Source: Desulfuromonas versatilis (GTDB taxonomy: Bacteria; Desulfobacterota; Desulfuromonadia; Desulfuromonadales; NIT-T3). From it: a stretch of DNA of 64,000 nt. The stretch is from the NCBI RefSeq assembly GCF_019704135.1, contig NZ_AP024355.1, positions 2,536,001 through 2,600,000 on the forward strand, given 5' to 3'. Positions 25,327 through 37,693 of the stretch are shown piece by piece; position 1 is the stretch's first letter, and each line of letters begins with the position of its first letter. The notes under the pieces are model-generated. The model was not told the origin of the DNA. It saw only the letters and a program-made list of their open reading frames with translations, and did no database searches. The translations under genes and the position numbers were made by a program.

Positions 25327-26364
25327 CTACCTCTCTTTTAACGACTTTTCCAGATCCTCGAGCTTCTGCCTGAGGCTGGTGATCTCCTTGCGCATTTCCG
25401 GCAGCTTGGGAACGCACATCTGGGCCTTGAGCCATTCCTTGTGCGGCATGACCGGCAGGCCGGAGAGCACCTGGTTGGGCTCCACGTCCCGGGTCACACC
25501 GCCGCGGCCGCCGATGGTGACGTTGTCACCCACCTTGAGATGGCCGGCGGTGGCGGACTGGCCGCCGAAGGTGCAGTGGCGGCCAACCGTCGTGCTGCCG
25601 GAGATGCCGACCTGGGAGACCATGACGGTGTCCTCCCCGATCACGCAGTTGTGCCCGATCTGCACCAGGTTGTCGATCTTGGCGCCGCGCTTGATCCGGG
25701 TGACCCCGAGGGCGGCGCGGTCGACACAGGTGGCGCTGCCGATTTCGACATCGTCTTCCAGGACGACGATCCCGACCTGGGGAATTTTGAAATAGCTGCT
25801 GCCATCCGGGGCGTAGCCGAACCCGTCGGAGCCGATGATCGCCGATGGCTGAATGATCACCCTGTTGCCGATCCGACAATCTTCGCGCACCACGACATTG
25901 GCGTGCAGGGTGCAGTCCTCGCCGACGGTCACGCCTTCGTACAGCACCACCCCCGGATAGAGGATGGTGCCACGACCGATGCTGACCCTCTCGCCGACCA
26001 CGCAGCCGGGGTGGACGGTGACCCCTTCGCCGATCACGGCACTCGCGGCAACCCTCGCACCGGCCATGATCCCCTGCGGTTCGGGCCGCCGAACCTGCAG
26101 GTGGGTCAGCACCTTGGCGAAGGCCAGGTAGGGATTGGCGCAAATGACCTGGGCTATGGCCAGCCCCTCGACGGGGTGGCTGAGGATGACCGCCGAGGCG
26201 CGGACCTGGGACAGTTTGGCCAGGTAGCGCTTGTGGGAGACAAAGGTGATATCCCCCTCTGCGGCCTCATCCAGCGAAGCAAGCCGCCGGACCTGCAGAT
26301 CCGGATCGCCAATTACCCGGCCGCCGACCAGGGTAGCCAGTTCTCCAAGCGTTGCCGTCGCCAC
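25327..26364 (-). CDS. lpxD: UDP-3-O-acylglucosamine N-acyltransferase LpxD
   Basis: A 345-residue trimeric beta-helix enzyme. The N-terminal uridine-binding domain contains [22 protein letters not shown] and [13 protein letters not shown]; the hexapeptide-repeat body includes [27 protein letters not shown] with the catalytic His, and the C-terminus is a coiled helix ([22 protein letters not shown]). It N-acylates the 2-amino group in lipid A synthesis. Neighbours skp and bamA upstream and fabZ, lpxA downstream give the common bamA-skp-lpxD-fabZ-lpxA order. Confidence 0.95.
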   Translation of the reverse strand: MATATLGELATLVGGRVIGDPDLQVRRLASLDEAAEGDITFVSHKRYLAKLSQVRASAVILSHPVEGLAIAQVICANPYLAFAKVLTHLQVRRPEPQGIMAGARVAASAVIGEGVTVHPGCVVGERVSIGRGTILYPGVVLYEGVTVGEDCTLHANVVVREDCRIGNRVIIQPSAIIGSDGFGYAPDGSSYFKIPQVGIVVLEDDVEIGSATCVDRAALGVTRIKRGAKIDNLVQIGHNCVIGEDTVMVSQVGISGSTTVGRHCTFGGQSATAGHLKVGDNVTIGGRGGVTRDVEPNQVLSGLPVMPHKEWLKAQMCVPKLPEMRKEITSLRQKLEDLEKSLKER

Positions 26365-26368
26365 GAGC

Positions 26369-26905
26369 CTAGTTCCCTTTTTCCTTCTGGTACTGGGCGT
26401 CGTAGGCCTTGATCAGCTGGTCGGTCAGGTCCACCGAATCATCGGCGTAAAGGACCGAACTTTCGGTCTTCTCGAGGACCATGGCGTAGCCTTCCTTCTT
26501 GCCAAGGTCCTTGAGGACGTTGAACAGCTTCTCGAGAATCTGCCGGGTGAAGTCGGCATCCTTCTGCTGCAGCTCCTCCTGGATGTCCTTGGTGAAGCGC
26601 TGGAACTCTTTGAGCTTCTGCTGATAGTCACGCTCCTTGGCGGCGCGGGCGTCCTCGGAGAGCAGCACAGCCTGTTTCTCGAGCTCCTCCTTGAGCTTCT
26701 TGATCTCCTTCTGCCGGGAGTCGACGGTACCTTCGTATTCCTTGACCTTGCCGGCAATCTTCTCCTTGGCCTCCTTGCCGGCCTGGGAAAGATTCAGGGC
26801 CTTCTGCAGATCGACATAGCCGATTTTGCCATCAGCCCCGAAGGCGGGACCAGCCATCAGGAACGCCGCTGCCACAGCCAAAACGAAAAAACGCTTCATT
26901 GCCAT
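26369..26905 (-). CDS. skp: Periplasmic OMP chaperone Skp/OmpH
   Basis: A 178-residue protein with a cleavable signal peptide (MKRFFVLAVAAAFLMAGPAFGAD after an initial MA, cleavage near residue 24). The mature part starts GKIGYVDLQKALN, as Skp proteins do, and continues as a long charged coiled coil (about 45-130), the tentacles of the Skp trimer. It carries unfolded OMPs to BamA, the preceding gene in the operon. Confidence 0.92.
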   Translation of the reverse strand: MAMKRFFVLAVAAAFLMAGPAFGADGKIGYVDLQKALNLSQAGKEAKEKIAGKVKEYEGTVDSRQKEIKKLKEELEKQAVLLSEDARAAKERDYQQKLKEFQRFTKDIQEELQQKDADFTRQILEKLFNVLKDLGKKEGYAMVLEKTESSVLYADDSVDLTDQLIKAYDAQYQKEKGN

Positions 26906-26931
26906 CTCCTTCTTGGGTCTATGAATTATCG

Positions 26932-29268
<2,337 letters not shown>

Positions 29269-29378
29269 TATAGGGAAATGCCCTTGGGGTGTAAATCAAA
29301 ATCTGCCCGTCCGAGGCCTTTGCCGGCCCGGGATGCCAGCGCGGGACAGCCTCCTGCGGCGCCCGTTCGGCCCCAGGC

Positions 29379-30062
29379 TCAGGTCCGGACCAGACCGTCC
29401 TCCATGTGCACGATGCGATCGAGGCGCCCGGCTAGTGTTTCACTGTGGGTAACGATGATCATGGTTAGGCCATGGGCCTGATGCAGCTGGTGCAGCAGAC
29501 GGTAGATCTCGTCCGTGGTGCGACTGTCGAGATTGCCGGTCGGCTCGTCGGCCAGCAGGATCCGCGGCGACATGACCAGGGCCCGGGCAATGGCGACCCG
29601 CTGCTGCTCGCCGCCGGAAAGCTGCCCGGGCTTGTGCTCGAGCCGGGGCCCCAGACCAACCTCGCAGAGCAGCTCCCTGGCCCGGTCTGCCGCCTCGCGG
29701 GGTGACTTGCGTGCAATCAGGGCCGGCATCATGACATTTTCCAGCGCGGAGAATTCGGGGAGCAGTTGGTGAAACTGAAACACGAACCCGACCGTCTGGT
29801 TGCGGAACCTGTCGAGCGCCGCCCCCCTGAGGGAGAAGATGTCGGTCCCTTCGATGTGCACCGATCCGCTGGTGGGGTGATCGAGCGCCCCGGCGATGTG
29901 CATGAACGTGGTCTTGCCGGCCCCGGAGGTGCCGACAATGGCAACCCTCTCGCCGGAGGCGATGTTCAGGTCGATGCCGCGCAACACGTCGACCTGGCCC
30001 TGGCCTCCGGAGAAGCTTTTCGTCAACCCCTTGATTTCGATCATCGCAGCGTCCCCGGTCAT
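29379..30062 (-). CDS. lolD: Lipoprotein-releasing ABC transporter ATPase LolD
   Basis: A 227-residue ATPase: Walker [14 protein letters not shown] (about 50), Q-loop [17 protein letters not shown], signature [15 protein letters not shown] and Walker [14 protein letters not shown], with switch His in IVTHSE. This matches the MacB/LolD class. Its ATG overlaps the permease stop (ATGA, 30059-30062); a second ATG at 30044 (MIEIKGL) is also possible. With LolC/E it extracts mature lipoproteins from the inner membrane. Confidence 0.93.
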   Translation of the reverse strand: MTGDAAMIEIKGLTKSFSGGQGQVDVLRGIDLNIASGERVAIVGTSGAGKTTFMHIAGALDHPTSGSVHIEGTDIFSLRGAALDRFRNQTVGFVFQFHQLLPEFSALENVMMPALIARKSPREAADRARELLCEVGLGPRLEHKPGQLSGGEQQRVAIARALVMSPRILLADEPTGNLDSRTTDEIYRLLHQLHQAHGLTMIIVTHSETLAGRLDRIVHMEDGLVRT

Positions 30063-31309
30063 TCGTAGCGCAGGGCCTCGGCCGGGTCCATCTTGGCGGC
30101 CCGCCAGGCAGGGTATATGGTGGCCAGCAGGGAAATGGTCATGGCGACCGCCATGACCGCCAGCACATCCGAGGAGTTGACCACGGAAGGAAAATGATCC
30201 ATGCCGTAAACGCTCTGGTCGAAGATCCGGATACCGAACAGGTTCTCCAGCGCCTTGATGATGGGGTCGGCGTTTTTGGCGATAAGCAGCCCCAGCGCTG
30301 TGCCGAGGACCGTCCCCATGACCCCGATGATCAGCCCCTCCAGGATGAAGATCTTCATGATGCTTCGGGAGGTCCCCCCCATGGCGCGCAGGATGGCGAT
30401 ATCCTTATGCTTTTCCATGACCACCATGATCAGGGTGGTGGCGATGTTGAAGGCGGCGACCAGAACGATGATGCCAAGCACGATGAACAGCCCCAGCTTC
30501 TCCAGCTTGAGGGCGGAGAGGAAGGACCCGAAGAGATCCTCCCAGGAGCGCACCACGTAGGGGTAGCTGAATTCAGAGCGCAGGGTCGAGGCCACCAGGT
30601 TGGCGTGATCGAAGGAGTCTACCTCGATCTCGATCCCGGAGACTCCTTCGGCGGAATCGAAAAAGCGCTGCGCCTGGCCGAGGGCGACGTAGGCGAAGTA
30701 GGTGTCGAGGAAGCCGCCGCGCTGTTTGAAAATCCCTACCACCCGAAACGGCTTCATCTTGGGGATCATGCCGAAGGGGGTGATGGTGAACATGGGGGGG
30801 ATCACATTGACCGAATCGCCCACCGCAATACCGAGGGAGGTGGCCGTGTCGAGGCCGATGATAATCCCGGGGATGCCCGACTGATCGTCGTAGAGCAGCG
30901 TCTGGACATCCTGGTCTTCAATGGACAGGAATTTCTGCTGGAACACCTTGTGCCCGGCCTCGATCCCCTTGACGTTGACCGCCGCCACATTGCGCTGGGA
31001 GAGCAGCATCGCCTCCTTGGCCACAAAAGGCGAGGCCGACAGGACATGGGACGCGGCCTTGACCGTACCGATGACCTCCTGGTAGCCGGAGAGTTCCTCG
31101 CCGTGTTTCTGGATCAGCACATGGGGGATATTGCCAAGAATCTGCTGGCGCACTCCGTCATGAAAACCGGTCATGACCGCGAGCACCACGATCAGGGCGG
31201 CAACCCCGAGGGTCACCCCGGCGATGGAGATGAAGGAGATGACGGAGATAAAGGTCTGCTTGCGCTTGGCCCTCAGATAGCGCAGGCTGACAAACCATTC
31301 GTAGCCCAT
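30059..31309 (-). CDS. lolC: Lipoprotein-releasing permease LolC/LolE family
   Basis: A 416-residue permease: N-terminal MGYEWFVSLRYLRAKRKQTFISVISFISIAGVTLGVAALIVVLAVMTGF is summarised here as one cytoplasmic tail plus TM1 (about 20-48). A large periplasmic MacB-like domain follows (about 50-260), then three C-terminal helices (FtsX domain, about 270-405). Only one such permease accompanies lolD, so the complex is probably a homodimer of a LolC/LolE hybrid (LolF-like), as known in other non-enteric bacteria. It is the first gene of the envelope run, and no strong promoter is obvious in the 88-nt gap to lysS. Confidence 0.9.
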   Translation of the reverse strand: MGYEWFVSLRYLRAKRKQTFISVISFISIAGVTLGVAALIVVLAVMTGFHDGVRQQILGNIPHVLIQKHGEELSGYQEVIGTVKAASHVLSASPFVAKEAMLLSQRNVAAVNVKGIEAGHKVFQQKFLSIEDQDVQTLLYDDQSGIPGIIIGLDTATSLGIAVGDSVNVIPPMFTITPFGMIPKMKPFRVVGIFKQRGGFLDTYFAYVALGQAQRFFDSAEGVSGIEIEVDSFDHANLVASTLRSEFSYPYVVRSWEDLFGSFLSALKLEKLGLFIVLGIIVLVAAFNIATTLIMVVMEKHKDIAILRAMGGTSRSIMKIFILEGLIIGVMGTVLGTALGLLIAKNADPIIKALENLFGIRIFDQSVYGMDHFPSVVNSSDVLAVMAVAMTISLLATIYPAWRAAKMDPAEALRYE

Positions 31310-31370
31310 GGGACTCCTGTTTGGGGCCAGGGGTTTGAGGCCGGTGCCTGAACGCAGTTCCGGCCGCCGA

Positions 31371-31385
31371 TCCCCAGTCCCCAGC
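31371..31385. repeat. CCCCAGT-type short repeat between lysS and lolC
   Basis: Plus strand reads tccccagtccccagcc; minus strand GGCTGGGGACTGGGGA. Two 7-nt units of CCCCAGT. It is one of several short tandem repeats found at gene borders in this window. Confidence 0.4.
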
Positions 31386-31397
31386 CTCTGCTAATTC

Positions 31398-32891
31398 CTA
31401 CCGGCCTTCCGGCCGAAGCTGCGGGAAGAGAATCACATCGCGAATCGAGGCGGAGTTGGTCAACAGCATCACCAGCCGGTCGATGCCGATCCCTTCGCCA
31501 GCGGTGGGCGGCAGCCCGTATTCGAGAGCCCGAATGTAGTCCTCGTCCATGGCATGCGCCTCTTCGTCGCCCGCCTCTTTTTCGGCCAACTGCTTGACGA
31601 AGCGCTCCTTCTGGTCGAGCGGGTCGTTGAGCTCGGAAAAGGCGTTGGCCAGCTCCCGGCCGACGACGAACAGCTCAAAGCGATCCACCACCTCAGGGCG
31701 CTCGTCGTTCTTGCGCGAAAGGGGCGAAACCTCGGTGGGATACTCGGTGATAAAGGTCGGGTTCCACAGCTTGGGCTCGACCACCTCGTCGAAAATCTCG
31801 GTGAGCAGCTTGCCGTGGCCGATATTGCTGTCGAGCTCAAGGCCGAGGGAGCGGGCATACTGCAGCAGTTTTTCGCGGTCCTCGAGAACGGCAGGATCGA
31901 CCTTGCCGTACTTGACGATCGACTCGCGCACGGTAAGCCGGTCCCAGGGCGCGGTAAGGTCCACCTCGCGCTCCCCGTAGGTGAACTTCAGGCTGCCCAC
32001 CACCTCCTGGGCCAGGTGGCAGATGAGCTCCTCGGTGAGGTCCATCAGCTCGTGGTAGGTGGCATAGGCCTGGTAGAACTCCATCATGGTGAATTCCGGG
32101 TTGTGCTGGATGGAGATCCCCTCGTTGCGGAAATTGCGGTTGATTTCAAAGACCCGCTCGAAGCCGCCGACCACCAGGCGCTTCAGGTAGAGCTCGGGAG
32201 CGATACGCAGAAACAGGTCCATCTTCAAGGTGTTGTGGTGGGTGATGAACGGCTTGGCGGTCGCGCCCCCGGCGATCGGCTGCATCATCGGGGTTTCGAC
32301 TTCGAGGAAATCGCGCTGCTGCATGAACTCGCGGATCAAGCCGATGATCCTGCTGCGCTTGCGGAACACTTCGCCCACCTCGGGGTTGACCATCAGGTCG
32401 ACGTAACGCTGCCGGTAGCGGGTCTCCACGTCGGTGAGCCCGTGCCATTTTTCCGGCAGCGGCTGCAGCGACTTGGTCAGGATGCGCACCTGGTCGGCGC
32501 GCAGGGAGAGCTCGCCGGTCTTGGTCCGGAAGGGGGTTCCGGCCACGCCGATGACATCGCCGAGATCGAAACGGCGGAATTGCTCGAAAGCCTCTTCGCC
32601 CACCTTGTCCTTACCGATATAAACCTGGATACGGCCGCTGCGGTCCTGCAGTTGAACGAAGGCCGCCTTGCCGAAGTCGCGCCGGGCCATGATCCGCCCG
32701 CCGAGCACATAGCGCTCGCTGCAGCTCTCGAGGGCTGCGGCGTCCTGGTCGGCGTGGGCGGCAGCCACCTGGGCCGCCGTATGTTCAACCGGGAAATCGT
32801 TGGCGTAGGGGTTGATCCCCTGCTCCCGGAGGTCCTCCATCTTCTTCCTGCGCTGAAGCAGGATATCGTTGAGTTCTTCCATAAATTCCAA
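31398..32891 (-). CDS. lysS: Lysyl-tRNA synthetase (class II)
   Basis: A 497-residue class II aminoacyl-tRNA synthetase. The N-terminal OB-fold anticodon domain includes [22 protein letters not shown] (about 66-87). Motif 1 lies around [21 protein letters not shown], motif 2 at [24 protein letters not shown], and motif 3 near the end as [15 protein letters not shown]. It charges tRNA-Lys in the cytoplasm. ATG 32891 or the in-frame ATG 32882 may be used. A candidate promoter (32924-32950) suggests that it heads the transcript running into lolC, lolD and bamA. Confidence 0.96.
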   Translation of the reverse strand: MEFMEELNDILLQRRKKMEDLREQGINPYANDFPVEHTAAQVAAAHADQDAAALESCSERYVLGGRIMARRDFGKAAFVQLQDRSGRIQVYIGKDKVGEEAFEQFRRFDLGDVIGVAGTPFRTKTGELSLRADQVRILTKSLQPLPEKWHGLTDVETRYRQRYVDLMVNPEVGEVFRKRSRIIGLIREFMQQRDFLEVETPMMQPIAGGATAKPFITHHNTLKMDLFLRIAPELYLKRLVVGGFERVFEINRNFRNEGISIQHNPEFTMMEFYQAYATYHELMDLTEELICHLAQEVVGSLKFTYGEREVDLTAPWDRLTVRESIVKYGKVDPAVLEDREKLLQYARSLGLELDSNIGHGKLLTEIFDEVVEPKLWNPTFITEYPTEVSPLSRKNDERPEVVDRFELFVVGRELANAFSELNDPLDQKERFVKQLAEKEAGDEEAHAMDEDYIRALEYGLPPTAGEGIGIDRLVMLLTNSASIRDVILFPQLRPEGR

Positions 32892-32923
32892 TACCTTTCG
32901 TGCCCAATTTACAAGGGAGCTAC

Positions 32924-32950
32924 CTTATACCCCGGGGCCGGGCAAGTCAA
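32924..32950 (-). promoter_or_regulatory. Candidate sigma70 promoter for lysS
   Basis: On the minus strand TTGACT (32950-32945) and TATAAG (32929-32924) are separated by 15 nt, which is shorter than optimal. It lies just after the terminator of the upstream lipoprotein gene and about 32 nt before lysS. Confidence 0.4.
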
Positions 32951-32988
32951 GGGAAAACCAGGATTCCCGGCCCCTTGCGGCCCCAGTG

Positions 32989-33012
32989 AAAACGGCCCGC
33001 CGGGGCGGGCCG
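32989..33012 (-). terminator. Rho-independent terminator after the Ig-like lipoprotein gene
   Basis: The hairpin CGGCCCGCC-GGGG-CGGGCCG-like (33012-32993, minus strand) has a strong GC stem and is followed by TTTT. It separates the prfB/lipoprotein transcript from lysS. Confidence 0.65.
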
Positions 33013-33125
33013 CATGGCGGATCGTTGCTCTGCAAGCCCCCCCTCCCCGCCTGGCCGGCGGCTGGGGAAAGGCGGCTCGCTACCAAGCCCGGGAGAGGAC
33101 CCGGGCGCTCGCCGAGGCCAAAACC

Positions 33126-34016
33126 TCAGGGCTTGAACAATACCGAGGTCGTGCCGCTGGCCGTCGTCAGGTCGGCGCCGGTGACCGTCACCAGCAGGGT
33201 GTTCTCCCCAATGGGAAGGGCGGTTGCCGAAAATGACCAGTTGGCCCCGTCCTGGGTGAACTCATCGACCTCCACTCCGTTGAGAAACAGGCTGATGGAC
33301 TGGCCCGAATAGGCTCCGGAAAAATCGTGGCTGGCGCTGCTGACCTCGGGGACGAACGGGTCGAGGGTCAGCAGGGGAGCATCGGCCAAGACATTGAGAG
33401 TCACCGAAGCGGTGTTCGCCACCCCGGCCCCGTCGGTCGCGGTGGCGACCAGCACATAATCGCCATCCTGGGGGAGACCGGTGATGTCATAGCTCCAGGC
33501 AACCCCGCTGATCTGGGCAGCCCCTTCCGAGACCACCGTCCCGGCAGCATCGCTGATGCTGACAGCGACCGTATTGTCGGCCGCCACCCGCCCGCTGACC
33601 GTCTGCGCCCCGTCCGGGGTGGGCGACACGAACTGTTCGATGGTCACCACCTCGCGCACGACCACCAGCGCCAGCGAGTTGTTGTTGCCGATATCATCGG
33701 TAGCCCGCACCTCGATCACGTTGGCGCCCACCACGAGATTGTTGACCGTGGCCGACCAGTCACCACCGATCACCAGGATCTGCCCGGAATCGATTTCATT
33801 GTCGTTGAGGAAAACCTCCACCGTCGCCCCCGGCTCCACGGCTCCCTCCAGGGTGATGGAGGTGGTCTGGATCGGGGTCCGGAACACGCCCCCCTGCAGG
33901 GTCAGGGACGGCGGGTCGAGATCCCCCTCGCCCCCACCGCACCCGGCGAAGGCCAGGGCCCCGACCAGGGCCAGCGGGAGCAGCAGATATCCGGTCAGTT
34001 TCTGGAGCAGCGTCAT
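33126..34016 (-). CDS. Putative lipoprotein with bacterial Ig-like repeats
   Basis: A 296-residue exported protein. Signal peptide of about 24 residues with lipobox LAFAGC, followed by a GGGEGD linker (Gly/Glu/Asp after the Cys favours outer-membrane sorting only weakly). The mature part is built of about three beta-sandwich units of the glucodextranase-B/Ig-like type, each showing a V-G-x-N or L-P-x-G-x-N/Y turn and a T-V-x-A/G strand (VVGANVIEVRATDD, GLPQDGDYVLVATATD, LPIGENTLLVTVTG). No catalytic motif. A surface scaffold or adhesion-type role is a guess. Confidence 0.8.
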   Translation of the reverse strand: MTLLQKLTGYLLLPLALVGALAFAGCGGGEGDLDPPSLTLQGGVFRTPIQTTSITLEGAVEPGATVEVFLNDNEIDSGQILVIGGDWSATVNNLVVGANVIEVRATDDIGNNNSLALVVVREVVTIEQFVSPTPDGAQTVSGRVAADNTVAVSISDAAGTVVSEGAAQISGVAWSYDITGLPQDGDYVLVATATDGAGVANTASVTLNVLADAPLLTLDPFVPEVSSASHDFSGAYSGQSISLFLNGVEVDEFTQDGANWSFSATALPIGENTLLVTVTGADLTTASGTTSVLFKP

Positions 34017-34045
34017 GTCTTTTTCCTTGAAATTCGAAGAGCTGG

Positions 34046-35141
34046 CTACTTTTTGCTCAGCAGGTAGGCTTCGATGAAATCCTCGATATCGCCATCCAGC
34101 ACCGCATCGGTGTTGCCGACCTCGTACCCGGTTCGATGGTCCTTGACCAGCCGGTAGGGGTGCAGCACATAGGAGCGGATCTGGCTGCCCCAGGCGATCT
34201 CCTTCTTGTCTGCGCTCAGGGCGGCGGACTCTTCCTCTTTTTTCCGCAACTCCAGTTCGTAAAGCCGAGCCTTGAGCTGCTTCATGGCCGTGGCCCGGTT
34301 CTTGTGTTGGCTGCGCTCGTTCTGGCAGGCCACCACGATCCCGGAGGGGATGTGGGTGATGCGGATCGCCGAGTCGGTCTTGTTGACATGCTGCCCCCCC
34401 GCCCCGCTCGAGCGGTAGGTGTCGACCTTGAGATCCTTCTCGTTGATCTCGACTTCGATATCGTCGGAGAGCTCGGGAAACACGAAGACCGAACAGAACG
34501 AGGTGTGACGCCGGGCGTTGGAGTCGAAGGGCGAAATGCGCACCAGGCGATGGATGCCGATCTCCGCCTTCAGGAAGCCGTAGGCGTAATCCCCCTCGAC
34601 GGTGAAGGTCACCCCCTTGACCCCAGCCTCCTCACCGGGCTGGTAGTCGGTGATCTCGGTCTTGAACCCCTTGGTCTCGCAGAAACGCAGGTACATGCGC
34701 AGCAGCATTTCGGCCCAGTCCTGGGCCTCGGTGCCGCCGGCGCCGGCGTTGATGCTGAGGATGGCGTTGTTGGGATCATGCTCGCCGGAGAGCATGCGGG
34801 CGAATTCCATTTTCCCCACCCGCTGCTCCAACTCGGGCAGCAGGCCGCGGACTTCGGCCAGGGTCTCTTCGTCCTCGCCCTCCTCGCCCAGTTCAACCAG
34901 CACCAGCAGGTCCTCGAGCTCCTGGGCAGCGCCCTCCCAGCCTTCGACTATTTTCTGCAGCCGGGTGCGCTCCTTGAGCAGCTCCTGTGCCTGGTCGCCC
35001 AGGTTCCAAAACTCGGGGCGGGCGATTTCGGCTTCCATTTCGGCGACGCGCTCTTTCTTGGCGTCGACGTCAAAGATACCCCCTCAGCTCATTGAGCTTG
35101 ACCTGAAGTTGTTTCAGACTTTCTTTTTCTTCACGGAACAT
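34046..35141 (-). CDS. prfB: Peptide chain release factor 2 (programmed +1 frameshift)
   Basis: RF2 is encoded in two frames. ATG 35141 opens a 23-codon leader (MFREEKESLKQLQVKLNELRGYL) ending in TGA at 35072-35070; a +1 shift skips one T and continues at GAC (35071-35069) for 341 more residues, 364 in total. The leader peptide is given here only as its start MFREEKES and end ELRGYL. The main frame carries the SPF anticodon-like motif in ISPFDSNARR and the GGQ loop in SGAGGQHVNKTD. RF2 releases peptides at UAA and UGA, and in-frame UGA makes expression self-regulated. It is followed by a lipoprotein gene. Confidence 0.96.
35069..35086 (-). promoter_or_regulatory. prfB programmed frameshift site
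   Basis: Minus strand AGGGGGTATCTTTGAC: an internal Shine-Dalgarno (AGGGGG) three nt before the CTT-TGA-C slippery stop, identical in design to the E. coli prfB site. Confidence 0.95.
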
Positions 35142-35239
35142 GGCGATTTCCCCTGCGTAGGTTATTTGAGGTGCGGATTATAACGGGCGAAGCGGCTAAG
35201 GACAAGGCCTTTGCCGAATGCGCTGGCCCCGGTGGAAAA

Positions 35240-36769
35240 TCAGGAAGCCGGTTCCAGCCGGCGCCGGGTGCGCGCCAGCCACCAGATAGCCAGCACCAGG
35301 AACGCTCCGGGCACCAGGTCGCCGATGCGCGCATACAGCGATCCCCCGGCCCCCAGGCCCACCTTGCCTTCGAGGTACAGGGTCTGGAAAATCGGGGATT
35401 GGGTCGAGATCGCCCCCGAAGGCGCAATGAAGGCGGAGATGCCGGTATTGGCGGCGCGGGCGACCCAGATGCGGTTTTCAATCGCTCGAAACCTGGTCAT
35501 GGCCAGATGCTGATAGGGCGCGGAGGAGCGCCCGAACCAGGCATCGTTGGTGATGTTGATCAGAAAATCGCTCCCCTTGCGCACGTAATCCCGGGCCAAT
35601 TCAGGAAAAATCCCCTCGAAGCAGACCAGCACCCCGGCCCGGTGGCCGTTGAGCGGCAGAGGGCTGACCGTTCCCGGGGAAAAATCCCCGATCCCCACCA
35701 CCAGCTTGTCGATAAAGGGGAGATACCGCCCCAGGGGGACGTATTCCCCGAAGGGGACCAGGTGCACCTTGTCGCTGCGCCCCAGCGCCTGCCCCTGCCC
35801 CGAAAGCAGGAAGGCGCTGTTGAGATAATGGTACTGGCGATTGACGACCTCGTAGGCCGGGCTGCCAAAAAGCAGAAAGGCACCGGTCTGCCTGGCCGTG
35901 CCGGTTACCGCCTCGGCCAGTTCGCCACCGTCCTGGTAATAAAACGGGGTGGCGCTTTCGGGCCAGATGATCAGCTCCGCGGCCGTCGCGGCATGGGCCT
36001 CCAGGGAGAGCTCGCGGTAGGTATCGACGGTTCGGCGCTGGTTGGTCGGGTCCCATTTGATCGACTGGTCGATGTTCCCCTGGACCAGAGCGGTCTCCAG
36101 GGTCTGCGCCCGGCCGTCGAGGTCCTGGCCGAGACGCCAGTAACCGTAGCCAAGGTTGGCGGCGAACAACAGGGCGCAGGCGATCAGCCCGGCCCAGGGC
36201 AGAGCGCGAACCCGGCCGGCCTCTTTGCGCCGCAGACACTCTGCGAGCACCGCGTTGACCAACACCAGCAGGAAGCTGATGCCGTAGACCCCGAACAGGT
36301 CGGCCGACTGGATCATGCTCAGCACCGACTGCTGGGAATAGCCCAGGGTGGCCCAGGGAAACCCGGAAAGAAAAAAGGAGCGCAGAAACTCCAGCGCCAC
36401 CCAGAGTACCGGCAGGGTCAGCACCGCAGAGAGCCCGAGGTGCTGGCGCAGGCGGCAGGCCGCCCAGGTGGCGGCGCCGAAAAACAGGGCGAGATAGGCG
36501 ACCAGCAGCAGGTAGGCGACCACCGAGAAGACCGGGTGCAGGCGCCCGTAGGTGGTCATCACGATATTCAGCCAGTAAAGAACCAGCCCGAAAAAACCGA
36601 CCCCCGCGACAAAGCCGCTGCGGAAAGGCCGCCGCTCCATGACCAGAAACAGCGGCACCAGCCCGACCCAGGCCACCGCGGCAAGGTCGATCCGGGGAAA
36701 CGACAGGGCCAGAACCAGCCCCGACGCCAGGGCCCAACAGTTGGTTGGATCAGGGAGCAGGCGCTTCAT
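35240..36769 (-). CDS. lnt: Apolipoprotein N-acyltransferase Lnt
   Basis: A 509-residue inner-membrane enzyme that adds the third acyl chain to lipoproteins. Five to six membrane helices occupy the first ~200 residues. The periplasmic nitrilase-like domain has the catalytic triad visible in order: Glu in IWPESATPFYYQ, Lys in SDKVHLVPFGEYVPLG and Cys in VLVCFEGIFPEL. A last helix (LYARIGDLVPGAFLVLAIWWLA) follows. The start is ATG 36769, 4 nt after the upstream corC stop. Confidence 0.95.
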   Translation of the reverse strand: MKRLLPDPTNCWALASGLVLALSFPRIDLAAVAWVGLVPLFLVMERRPFRSGFVAGVGFFGLVLYWLNIVMTTYGRLHPVFSVVAYLLLVAYLALFFGAATWAACRLRQHLGLSAVLTLPVLWVALEFLRSFFLSGFPWATLGYSQQSVLSMIQSADLFGVYGISFLLVLVNAVLAECLRRKEAGRVRALPWAGLIACALLFAANLGYGYWRLGQDLDGRAQTLETALVQGNIDQSIKWDPTNQRRTVDTYRELSLEAHAATAAELIIWPESATPFYYQDGGELAEAVTGTARQTGAFLLFGSPAYEVVNRQYHYLNSAFLLSGQGQALGRSDKVHLVPFGEYVPLGRYLPFIDKLVVGIGDFSPGTVSPLPLNGHRAGVLVCFEGIFPELARDYVRKGSDFLINITNDAWFGRSSAPYQHLAMTRFRAIENRIWVARAANTGISAFIAPSGAISTQSPIFQTLYLEGKVGLGAGGSLYARIGDLVPGAFLVLAIWWLARTRRRLEPAS

Positions 36770-36773
36770 GGCG

Positions 36774-37637
36774 TCAGTTGCCGTTGTCCGCCGGGGGCTT
36801 CTGGGCAACGCGCAGGATGCTGACCTTGCGAATTTTGCGGTCGTCTCCCTCGATGACCTTCATGACCAGGGCGCCATCCTGAATTTCCTCGCCTTCGCTG
36901 GGTACGTGCCCCAGCAGGTTGAACAGGTACCCGCCGACGGTATCGAACTTGTCCTTGGGAATCTCGAGGTCGAAATGGTCCTCGAGGTCCTCGATGTTCA
37001 ACCGGCCGTCCACCACCACCGAGCCGTCCTCCTGCTCCTGGAGCCAGTCCTCCTCCACGTCGTACTCGTCCTGGATGTCCCCGACGATCTCCTCGATCAG
37101 ATCCTCGATGGTGACCAGGCCCGAGGTGCCGCCATATTCATCGATGGCGATCGCCATGTGCACCCGCTTGGTGCGAAACTCCTGAAGCAAATCCTCGATG
37201 TTCTTGGTTTCCGGGACGAAGTACGGGGTGCGCATCACCCGGGTGATCTTGACCTCGTCGTCCCGCCGCCCCCAGAACCGCAACAGGTCCTTGGCGTAAA
37301 CCACCCCCACGATCCGATCGTTGGTCCCCTCGTAGACCGGAACCCGCGAGTGCCCCGAGGAGAGGATCGCCTCGAGCAATTCCTTGAGGGTCGCCACGGT
37401 GCTGCAGCAGACCATGTCGGTGCGCGGCACCATGATTTCACGCACGATGGTTTCGCCGAATTCGAAGATGGAGTGGAGCATCTCCCCTTCTTCTTCGTTG
37501 ATAAGCCCTTCTTCTTCGGATTCGTTGATGATCTGCTGCAGCTCTTTTTCCGTCATCGCGCGGCGTTTGCGGAAAAACAGCCAACGCCAGGCGTCGAGCC
37601 ACGAACCGGATCTGTTGTTGGGACTGTCGTCGTCCAA
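36774..37637 (-). CDS. corC: CorC/HlyC-type CBS-domain protein
   Basis: A soluble 287-residue CorC-like protein (no DUF21 membrane domain). It starts with a charged segment, then EGEMLHSIFEFGETIVREIMVPRTDM, two CBS domains (about 75-195, with VPVYEGTNDRIVGVVYAKDLL and MAIAIDEYGGTSGLVTIEDLIEEIVGDI) and a C-terminal CorC_HlyC domain (DTVGGYLFNLLGHVP). I set the start at TTG 37637, which has AAGGAGG 9 nt upstream; the ATG at 37685 has no such site. Roles in ion homeostasis or membrane stability are suggested for the family. Confidence 0.88.
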   Translation of the reverse strand: MDDDSPNNRSGSWLDAWRWLFFRKRRAMTEKELQQIINESEEEGLINEEEGEMLHSIFEFGETIVREIMVPRTDMVCCSTVATLKELLEAILSSGHSRVPVYEGTNDRIVGVVYAKDLLRFWGRRDDEVKITRVMRTPYFVPETKNIEDLLQEFRTKRVHMAIAIDEYGGTSGLVTIEDLIEEIVGDIQDEYDVEEDWLQEQEDGSVVVDGRLNIEDLEDHFDLEIPKDKFDTVGGYLFNLLGHVPSEGEEIQDGALVMKVIEGDDRKIRKVSILRVAQKPPADNGN

Positions 37638-37693
37638 AAAACCTTTCCTCCTTGCAGGATTAAATTGATCTTGCCCTTTGGGCACCGGCCCGG

